The notes below the pieces were generated by a model. The model was not told where the DNA came from. It did no database searches and saw only the letters and a program-made list of their open reading frames with translations. Position numbers and translations under genes: made by a program. A stretch of 64,000 nt of DNA from Geobacter sp. UBA6151 (GTDB lineage Bacteria; Desulfobacterota; Desulfuromonadia; Geobacterales; Pseudopelobacteraceae), in NCBI GenBank assembly GCA_002423105.1, contig DIUT01000049.1:17731-81730 (forward strand), in the 5' to 3' direction. Position 1 is the stretch's first letter; every line of letters begins with the position of its first letter. Positions 53,828 through 64,000 of this stretch are shown piece by piece.

Positions 53828-55207
53828 ATGCAGTCCACCAAGAATAATGACCTCATGCACAACACTTGGACCCAGGCAATCTCAAATCTGGAAAAGGTCG
53901 TCCCGTCTCAGAACTTCATTAACTGGATTCAACCGATTCAGTACAGCAGTTCTTACGGGGACACCATTGTTCTCTCCGCGCCAAATCAGTTTTTCAAGGA
54001 GTGGCTGGAAGACAACTACCTGGAGTTGATACGAAGCATCATTTCAGCTACTGCTGATAAAAACATATCGGTCGAATTTCTTTTACGAGAAGAAGAGGAA
54101 CCTCCGCAGACTGGTTTGTCTGCACCCGAGAACAGTAGCGCCGATAACTCAGAAGAAGTCAAATATATACCAACAACCATAAAAAATCACAGCCCTCTGA
54201 ATCCGCGGTATACCTTCAACCAGTTTGTCAGCGGTTCCGGCAACCAGTTTGCCCATGCGGCGGCACTTGCAGTCGCCAACAATCCAGCCACAACTTACAA
54301 TCCATTATTTATATATGGTGGTGTCGGACTTGGTAAAAGTCATTTGCTAAACGCTATCGGTCATCACATAACTGAAAATGACCAAGCTGCCAGAATATGC
54401 TATTGTTCTGCGGAAAAATTCATGCATGAGATGGTAAACCATATCCGGCTCAACAAAATGGATGAGTTCCGGGCACGATACAGATACGTTGATGTGCTGC
54501 TGATTGATGATATCCAGTTCATAACTGGTAAAGAGCGAACACAGGTGGAGTTTTTTCATACATTTAATGCATTGTATGAAAATCATAAACAGATTGTGAT
54601 AACGTCAGATAAATTTCCCAGGGAAATGCCAAACTTGGAAGAACGTCTCAGATCCCGTTTTGAATGGGGCTTGATCGCTGATATTCAGCCTCCGGACTTG
54701 GAAACCAAAATTGCAATTCTCAAGAAAAAAGCTGAATTGAATGCAATTAAATTACCTGATGATGTTGCTTATTTTTTGGCCTCCAGCGATACACGCAACG
54801 TTCGTGAACTTGAGGGAATGCTTATTCGCCTTGGAGCATACAGCAGTCTGCAACACACTCCAATAACGTTGCCCATGGCAAAACTTAATCTTAAAGATAT
54901 CCTTGTTGACAAGCGTAAGGATATCAACGTGGAACTTATTCAAAAGTCCACGGCCGAATACTTCGGGTTGAAAGTGGCTGATCTTAAGTCTGAAAAACGA
55001 CTAAAAGCTTTTGTACAGGCACGTCAAATAGCATTATGGTTGTGCCGGGATATGACTACGGCATCATATCCGGATATCGGTGGAAAGTTTGGTGGAAAAG
55101 ATCATTCGACGGTAATTCACTCCGTGAAAAAAATTGAGCGTCAACTGGCAGAAGATACGAACCTGTCGAATACAATTGAGGAAATTAAGGCCATCATACT
55201 TCGATAA
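53828..55207 (+). CDS. dnaA: chromosomal replication initiator DnaA
   Basis: Initiates replication at oriC. The 459-residue protein has domain I (NTWTQAISNLEKVVPSQNFINWI), a variable linker, the AAA+ domain (GGVGLGKSHLLNAIGHH, LLIDDIQFITGKERTQ) and the C-terminal DNA-binding domain ending in the signature KDHSTVIHSVKKIE. Start at 53828; a second ATG nine codons in is possible. Flanked by repeats on both sides. Confidence 0.97.
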   Translation: MQSTKNNDLMHNTWTQAISNLEKVVPSQNFINWIQPIQYSSSYGDTIVLSAPNQFFKEWLEDNYLELIRSIISATADKNISVEFLLREEEEPPQTGLSAPENSSADNSEEVKYIPTTIKNHSPLNPRYTFNQFVSGSGNQFAHAAALAVANNPATTYNPLFIYGGVGLGKSHLLNAIGHHITENDQAARICYCSAEKFMHEMVNHIRLNKMDEFRARYRYVDVLLIDDIQFITGKERTQVEFFHTFNALYENHKQIVITSDKFPREMPNLEERLRSRFEWGLIADIQPPDLETKIAILKKKAELNAIKLPDDVAYFLASSDTRNVRELEGMLIRLGAYSSLQHTPITLPMAKLNLKDILVDKRKDINVELIQKSTAEYFGLKVADLKSEKRLKAFVQARQIALWLCRDMTTASYPDIGGKFGGKDHSTVIHSVKKIERQLAEDTNLSNTIEEIKAIILR

Positions 55208-55431
55208 ACAACATTATCACCAGACGCTGTTGACATGGTTGTTGAACTCTGTTGAAAAATATATCCCTGTTGATATCCTGCATAAAGTGCGCAGGTAATC
55301 AACATCATAAATATAAATATTTAGTATTAAATTCAATAATATATACATTATCAACTTTTTTCACAGCACATATAACATCATTAAAGATTTAATCTTCTAT
55401 AATCAATTAAATAACAGAAAGGGAGCATCAT
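55208..55431. other. dnaA-dnaN intergenic region, candidate oriC
   Basis: AT-rich 224-bp gap with TGTTGA-type motifs at 55227, 55239, 55249 and 55267 and inverted copies at 55295 (taatcaaca) and 55348 (ttatcaact), then a very AT-rich stretch from about 55304 that could unwind. The TATAAT at 55398-55403 may be the dnaN -10. Confidence 0.65.
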
Positions 55432-56550
55432 ATGATCTTTAAAATAAATAAGGACAACTTTTTGAAAGCTTTACAGAAAGTTCAAGGTATTGTTGAAAAG
55501 AGAACGTCAATGCCCATTCTGTCAAATGTATTGATTGAAGCAACGGATAATTATATCAATATATTGGCGACAGATCTTGAAGTTGGATTGAAGGGCACCT
55601 ATCCAGCAACGATTGATGAATCAGGAAAAATAACGGTTAATGCAAAAAAATTGTACGAAATTGTAAAAGAGTTACCAAATGAGGAAATAATTTTTTCGTC
55701 CAAAGAAAATGATTGGGTAGAAATCCTCTGCGGTAAAGTAAAATTTAATATAGTTGGTCTATCTTCAGACGAGTTTCCAACAATTACACCAGTAAATGAG
55801 GATACGCTTATTGAAATTGAAGCGGCGCTTCTCAGAAGAATGATTGAAAAAACATCATATGCAATATGTAACGATGAAACAAAATACAATCTGAATGGTA
55901 TTTACACTCGGGTTGAACAAGAAGGTGACAACAAGCTACTGAAGATGGTTGCAACGGACGGCCACCGACTTTCAATTGCATCTGGCGAGTTTAGAGGATC
56001 AATAGATGCAAATTTGCTGAAAGGCGTCATACTTCCGAAAAAAGGCATCTTTGAAATCAAAAAAATAACCGATGAAGGTGATGGTGTACTTAAATTTGGA
56101 TTTGTGGAAAGTAGCGCAGTTATAAAAAAAGGGGACACAACCCTGATCATGCGTCTTGTGGATGGAGAGTTTCCTGATTACACGCGTGTTATACCGGTAG
56201 CAAATGAGCAGGTAGTTAAAGCCCCGAGAGAAGCCCTTATCCATGCGGTCAGAAGAATGGCCATTCTTTCCAGCGAAAAATTCAAAGGAATCATGCTTGA
56301 AATAGAAAAAGATGGCATCAAGATATCATCCAGTAATCCTGAATTAGGTGATGCCATGGAAGAACTTGATGTATCTTATACTGGAACACCATTTTCAGTC
56401 CGATTTAACGCACGCTACCTCCTTGACGTGCTGATGATTTGCGAAGGAAATGAAGTCTTAATGAAGTTCAAAAATGAACTTTCGCCATCTATTGTAACAC
56501 CAGCGCAAGAAGATGGGTTGCTGGCAGTCATCATGCCGATGCGGTTGTAA
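55432..56550 (+). CDS. dnaN: DNA polymerase III beta subunit (sliding clamp)
   Basis: Ring clamp for replication. The 372-residue protein has three beta-clamp domains (MIFKINKDNFLKALQKVQGIVEKR at the start; LKMVATDGHRLSIA in the middle; MPMRL at the end). GAAAGGGAGC precedes the ATG. It is visibly more A+T-rich than gyrB. Confidence 0.97.
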   Translation: MIFKINKDNFLKALQKVQGIVEKRTSMPILSNVLIEATDNYINILATDLEVGLKGTYPATIDESGKITVNAKKLYEIVKELPNEEIIFSSKENDWVEILCGKVKFNIVGLSSDEFPTITPVNEDTLIEIEAALLRRMIEKTSYAICNDETKYNLNGIYTRVEQEGDNKLLKMVATDGHRLSIASGEFRGSIDANLLKGVILPKKGIFEIKKITDEGDGVLKFGFVESSAVIKKGDTTLIMRLVDGEFPDYTRVIPVANEQVVKAPREALIHAVRRMAILSSEKFKGIMLEIEKDGIKISSSNPELGDAMEELDVSYTGTPFSVRFNARYLLDVLMICEGNEVLMKFKNELSPSIVTPAQEDGLLAVIMPMRL

Positions 56551-56558
56551 ATTTTCAC

Positions 56559-60046
<3,488 letters not shown>

Positions 60047-60132
60047 CAGCGTACGTGTAGGTTTTCCCAATTAGTTAAAATCTGGCCCCATAAATTTAAA
60101 AAGTTCTAGTTTGATAAAATAGTTTAATTTCA

Positions 60133-60165
60133 GGCGCGCGATATTGCTTATCGCGTGCCTTTTTT
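60133..60165 (+). terminator. terminator after gyrB
   Basis: An 11-bp stem ggcgcgcgata/tatcgcgtgcc with loop ttgct, followed by six T. The rest of the 285-bp gap to hsdR shows no gene. Confidence 0.85.
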
Positions 60166-60331
60166 GTGAGGTGAAAGCGAGGCCTAAGAAAAACTACTGC
60201 ATTTGACAATAATGAACAAAAGATACGGGAATAGTCCCACATGATTCCAGCGTGTTCTATGGTAATTGACCCTGCTATCTGGTATGAATAGCGAAATGCT
60301 CACACACTGAGAATCTCAATCTTGTTTTGTT

Positions 60332-62719
60332 ATGGATGCTTATTATATGGCCAACGAAGCGGATACCTGTCGAAAGTTTGTGTTGCCGAAGCTGGTTGAT
60401 GCCGGTTGGGACAACGAGCCCCACCGGATCAATGAACAGATTACCTTCACCGACGGCCGCATCGTTCTGGCGGGGAACAAGGTTAAGCGCCGCCCCCAGA
60501 AACGGGCCGACTATCTGCTTCGCTATACCCGTGATTATCTCATAGCCGTTGTAGAAGCAAAACCCGATTACCTGTCAGCGGGGGATGGCCTGCAGCAGGC
60601 CAAAGAATACGCCGAAATCCTGGGGCTTAAGTTTGTCTATGCCACAAACGGCACCGAGATTATCGAGTTCGATTACCTGACCGGCCAGGAGCGGGTATTG
60701 ACGGAGTTCCCGTCGCCTGAGGAACTTTGGCAGCGCCTGCAAAGCTCTCAGGCATTCTCCCCCGAATCTGCGCAACGCATTCTCTCACCTTACTACCATC
60801 ACAGCGGCAAGAGTCCCCGCTACTATCAGGAAATCGCCATCAACCGGGTCGTGCAGTCGGTTTTGCAGGACAAGAAGAGAATCCTGCTGACCATGGCCAC
60901 CGGCACCGGCAAGACCGTGGTCGCCTTCCAGATCTGCTGGAAACTCTGGAGCGCCCGCTGGAATGCCTCCGGTGAGCACCGTCGCCCCAAGATCCTCTAT
61001 CTTGCCGACCGCAATATCCTGGTTGATGATCCCAAGGACAAGATATTTGCTCCCTTCGCCGATGCCCGCTGGAAGATCGAGAATGGTGAAGCCAACAAAA
61101 GCCGCGAGATGTACTTCGCCATCTACCAATCGCTGGCCAAGGACGAGCGCCGACCAGGGCTCTACAAGGAATACAAGCCTGATTTCTTTGATCTGATCAT
61201 TGTTGATGAATGTCACCGTGGCAGCGCTCGAGACAGCAGCAACTGGCGTGAGATACTGGAATACTTTAGCCCTGCCTACCAGTTGGGCATGACCGCTACA
61301 CCACTCCGTGAGGATAATCGGGATACTTATTTGTATTTTGGCAACCCTGTCTACCAATACAGCTTGCGCCAAGGGATTGAAGACGGCTTTCTGGCCCCTT
61401 ATCGGGTTCATCGTATTGTTACTGATTACGATGCAGCTGGTTGGAGACCCAGCAAGGGAGAGCTTGACCGCTATGGCCGAGAGATTCCTGACGATGAATA
61501 CCAGACCAAAGATTTTGAGCGGGTTGTTGCTCTAAAGGCCCGCACTGAGGCCATAGCACAGCACCTGACTGATTTTCTGAAAAAGACAGACCGCTTTGCC
61601 AAGACCATCGTTTTCTGCGTTGACCAGGATCACGCCGATGAAATGCGTCGTGCGATTGCCAACCTTAATCAGGATTTAGTCAGTAAGTACCCTGATTATG
61701 TCTGTCGGGTGACCTCTAACGAAGGGGATATCGGACGGGGACATCTGGGCAGGTTTCAGGAACTGGAAACCGATACGCCAGTTATCCTGACAACCTCACA
61801 AATGCTGACTACTGGTGTTGACGCTCCAACCTGCAAGAATGTCGTGCTGGCCCGTGTCGTTGGCTCCATCTCTGACTTTAAACAGATCATAGGCCGTGGC
61901 ACCCGTGTCCGTGATGATTACGGGAAGCTCTGGTTTAGTATCCTTGACTACACCGGCAGCGCCACCAGGCAGTTTGCCGACAAAAATTTTGATGGTGATC
62001 CAGCACTGATAACGGAAGAAAAGATTGATGCAGCTGGCAAGACCTACGAGACTGAAGTTACCGAGGAAGCCCCTGTTGTTGAGGATGGTGGTATTGAAGA
62101 CGACTACGGTGCACCAGATGTTGACTTTGGTGACGAAGAGAAGGGACCATGCAAATACTTTTTTGATGGCGGACAGGTAGCGATTGCCGCCCATCTGGTC
62201 TACGAGCTTGATCCTGATGGAAAACAATTGCGGGTCGTCAAATTCAGCGATTATGCCGCAGATAAGGTTCGCACCCTGTTTCCCGGTGCAATAAGGATGC
62301 GCGAGCAATGGGCCAACCCCAAGGAGCGGGCCGAAGTTATCAGTCAGCTTGAGGAGCGTGGGATCAGCTTCAACGAACTGGCCGATTCCGTCGGCCAACC
62401 GGAAGCTGATCCTTTTGATCTGCTCTGTCATCTTGCTTTCAATGCTCCATTACGGACACGTCGAGAGCGGGCGGATCGTCTGAAGCGGGATAGGAAAGAC
62501 TTCTTCGATCACTACAGCCCCGAGGCCAGGGCCATCCTTGAAGAACTGCTGGAGAAATATGCCCAGCATGGTACGGCGCAATTCGTCGTGCCGGATATTT
62601 TGAAAGTGCCGCCCATTTCGGAACGGGGGAATGTGATTGAGATTGCCGGTTACTTTGGGGGGGCGGAAAAATTGCGTGAAGCGGTGAATGAGCTGCAAAC
62701 GCTGCTCTATGCGGGGTAA
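60332..62719 (+). CDS. hsdR: type I restriction enzyme HsdR subunit
   Basis: Motor and nuclease subunit of a type I restriction system. The 795-residue protein has the N-terminal nuclease (D60, E75-A-K77 in AVVEAK, and Q89...Y93 in LQQAKEY), then a helicase: TMATGTGKTVVA (189-195), VDECHRG (292-295), GMTATPLRE, and QIIGRGTRVRDDYGK. HsdM and HsdS, needed for a complete system, are not in this window and would lie beyond the right edge or elsewhere. The ATG at 60332 has no strong site; a second ATG follows five codons later. Confidence 0.92.
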   Translation: MDAYYMANEADTCRKFVLPKLVDAGWDNEPHRINEQITFTDGRIVLAGNKVKRRPQKRADYLLRYTRDYLIAVVEAKPDYLSAGDGLQQAKEYAEILGLKFVYATNGTEIIEFDYLTGQERVLTEFPSPEELWQRLQSSQAFSPESAQRILSPYYHHSGKSPRYYQEIAINRVVQSVLQDKKRILLTMATGTGKTVVAFQICWKLWSARWNASGEHRRPKILYLADRNILVDDPKDKIFAPFADARWKIENGEANKSREMYFAIYQSLAKDERRPGLYKEYKPDFFDLIIVDECHRGSARDSSNWREILEYFSPAYQLGMTATPLREDNRDTYLYFGNPVYQYSLRQGIEDGFLAPYRVHRIVTDYDAAGWRPSKGELDRYGREIPDDEYQTKDFERVVALKARTEAIAQHLTDFLKKTDRFAKTIVFCVDQDHADEMRRAIANLNQDLVSKYPDYVCRVTSNEGDIGRGHLGRFQELETDTPVILTTSQMLTTGVDAPTCKNVVLARVVGSISDFKQIIGRGTRVRDDYGKLWFSILDYTGSATRQFADKNFDGDPALITEEKIDAAGKTYETEVTEEAPVVEDGGIEDDYGAPDVDFGDEEKGPCKYFFDGGQVAIAAHLVYELDPDGKQLRVVKFSDYAADKVRTLFPGAIRMREQWANPKERAEVISQLEERGISFNELADSVGQPEADPFDLLCHLAFNAPLRTRRERADRLKRDRKDFFDHYSPEARAILEELLEKYAQHGTAQFVVPDILKVPPISERGNVIEIAGYFGGAEKLREAVNELQTLLYAG

Positions 62720-62757
62720 GTAAATGATGAATGTGGAATGTAGAACGCGAGGAGCAC

Positions 62758-63339
62758 ATGACAAAATCGATCAAACCGCATATTTCTGATTTTACGGAAA
62801 TCCTAACCATCATTAAGAGTGGGCGTTCCCGTGCTTTCCAGGCTGCAAATTTGGCGCTGATTGAAACCTACTGGGCTGTTGGCGGCTACTTGTCACACAA
62901 GGTTGTCGAGTCCGGTTGGGGAAAGGGCGTTATCCGTGAACTTGCTGATTGGCTGCTGATCAATGCCTCGGATGTAAAAGGCTATTCAGCTTCCAACCTC
63001 TGGCGGATGATGCAGCTTTATGACACGTATGCTGGTGATGAAAGACTCGCACCACTGGTGCGAGCATTATCCTGGAGCAATAACCTGCTGATTCTGGGGC
63101 AGTGCAAGACGCTTGAAGAAAAAGAGTATTATCTGCTCAGTTCCTCCCGTGCCAATTGGTCAAAACGGGAACTGCAAAGTCAGATAGAACGAAGCTCTTT
63201 CGAGCGTACCATGCTGGCGGATCTGAAACTCGTACCACCGGTGCGAGAATTACATCAGGATGTTGCCGGCACCTTCAAAGACACATATTTGCTGGATTTC
63301 AGCCATGTTGAGAAGCGGATCAAGAACACCGTTTCTTGA
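62758..63339 (+). pseudogene. YhcG/DUF1016 N-terminal domain protein, apparently lacking its nuclease domain
   Basis: A 193-residue product with the DUF1016 N-terminal pattern (FQAANLALIETYWAVGGYLSHK, YSASNLWRMMQLYDTY, SWSNNLLILGQCKTLEEKEYYL, KDTYLLDF). Normal members continue past TYLLDF into a PD-(D/E)xK nuclease of about 140 residues; here the frame ends 15 residues later. The gene is therefore truncated or degraded. Such proteins often accompany type I restriction genes. GAGGAGC precedes the ATG. Confidence 0.7.
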
Positions 63340-63598
63340 GCCTGATTGGAAGCGATGCAAAAGGGTTGATTGGGACGGATGGGGAGTGAGGGGTTTTGAT
63401 AGTGAATCGGGAATTTCAATACAAAAACCATATATATCTGGCGGGGCACCTTGTCATTATTCTATTGAAACCATTATCAAAATAACAAGCAGCGTCCCCC
63501 TTGGGGCTCTCGTAATGCATGCATCAATAATCAACGAGGTCCCAAATGATTATTTCTACATTCTGCATCAGATCTTTGGGGCCTCTTGGAGATAATAA
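63340..63598. other. gap between the YhcG-like and KilA-N genes
   Basis: 259 bp with a 111-codon open stretch overlapping the YhcG end, but no recognisable protein. It may contain the eroded remainder of the YhcG gene. GGAG before 63599 serves the next gene. Confidence 0.4.
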
Positions 63599-63979
63599 AT
63601 GAGTAAAACAATTACAGTGCAAGGGTTTTCCGTCGCCCTATTGAATAAGAATCAGGCGGATTACATTAGTCTGACCGATATTGCGAACGCCAAGGAGGGC
63701 GAGGCCCGGGCGGCGGATGTTATCAAAAATTGGATCCGCAACAGGGGAACACTCGAATTTATTGGTACTTGGGAACAAATGTACAACCCGGATTTTAAAG
63801 TGGTCGAATTCGACCACTTTAAAATGAATGCCGGTCTCCCGAGTTTTGTTTTGAGTCCGGGTCATTGGATTGAAAAGACTAACGCGGTGGGCATGATTGT
63901 CAAGGCCGGAAGATATGGGGGAACTTACGCGCATAAAGATATTGCCTTTGAATTCTGCTCGGCCATCAGTCCAGTATGA
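63599..63979 (+). pseudogene. KilA-N domain protein, truncated by a possible IS end
   Basis: A 126-codon frame with the KilA-N pattern YISLTDIANAKEGEARAADVIKNWIRNRGTLEFIGTWEQ and NPDF...VEFDHFKM, SFVLSPGHWIE. It stops immediately after FCSAISPV, where normal proteins continue (EFKLYLI type). The stop TGA is the first triplet of tgacctgtcctgtcaatag, which looks like an IS terminal repeat. KilA-N proteins commonly accompany type I restriction operons. Confidence 0.72.
63792..63825. repeat. 34-bp perfect palindrome within the KilA-N gene
   Basis: Every base from 63792 to 63825 pairs with its mirror: the centre is gaattc and the flanks include aaagtggtc and gaccacttt. It encodes the stretch FKVVEFDHFK in the KilA-N domain. 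Confidence 0.9.
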
Positions 63980-64000
63980 CCTGTCCTGTCAATAGTGGAC
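63977..64000 (+). mobile_element. possible left end of an insertion sequence (runs off the window)
   Basis: The sequence tgacctgtcctgtcaatag at the right edge resembles the termini of IS3-family elements (TGACCTG start) and cuts the KilA-N frame at a conserved position. Too short to identify. Confidence 0.4.

Noticed and set aside
63260..63595. A 111-codon open frame after the YhcG-like gene
   Set aside because: It overlaps the end of YhcG in another frame and shows no family resemblance.

Overview
The window comes from the replication-origin region of a Geobacterales-type anaerobe. It most resembles the Pelobacter propionicus / Geobacter lovleyi group, although the species cannot be fixed from sequence alone. 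The clues are a single-chain pyruvate:ferredoxin oxidoreductase, a futalosine-pathway menaquinone gene (mqnC), a Na+-pumping methylmalonyl-CoA decarboxylase operon, and an IS4-family element of the ISPepr1 kind.

Layout. 1-2880: a minus-strand nuclease-NTPase gene of probable antiphage function, split by a 1325-bp insertion sequence with 18-bp inverted repeats and a 9-bp target duplication; its transposase is frameshifted. 3010-10577 (minus): ubiA-like prenyltransferase, tRNA-Ser, 4.5S SRP RNA, dnaX, ybaB, recR and por. 10763-15695 (plus): hemE, a VOC protein, a WbuC-like cupin, a secreted protein, an attenuator-like leader, a PLP aminotransferase, moaC and mog. 16000-19729: mmdA-D-C-B sodium pump. 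19843-29829: smc, a roadblock protein, ftsY, zapB, zapA, 6S RNA, fau, rny, ymdB and tyrS. 30042-33651: carbonic anhydrase, an FN3 lipoprotein, an RlmI-like methyltransferase, a holin-like protein and a GGQ-domain protein. 33715-37316 (minus): NifU-like protein, Tim44-like protein, and a TerC/DedA operon behind a yybP-ykoY manganese riboswitch. 37317-46954 (minus): ABC-F, an ABC ATPase, rlmH, rsfS, nadD, split arnA, arnC, rnd, mqnC and ybgC. 47182-53455 (minus): rsmG, mnmG, a parS site, mnmE, yidC, yidD, rnpA and rpmH. 53456-60046 (plus): origin-type intergenic regions with dnaA, dnaN, recF and gyrB. 60332-64000: type I restriction subunit HsdR, a truncated YhcG-like protein and a KilA-N gene cut by what looks like the end of another IS.

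The most interesting element is at 13203-13410. It is a 26-codon reading frame with 12 alanine codons, followed by a hairpin and an intrinsic terminator directly in front of a PLP aminotransferase. It has the layout of a translation-coupled attenuator sensing alanine. Other notable points are the riboswitch operon that includes a ribbon-helix-helix protein and a 29-residue membrane microprotein, TGTTGA-type repeats on both sides of dnaA, a perfect parS between mnmG and mnmE without parAB nearby, a 34-bp perfect palindrome inside the KilA-N gene, and 7-bp tandem units inside the ABC-F linker. Most of the rest is conserved housekeeping sequence. All assignments are by reading motifs; no database search was possible.
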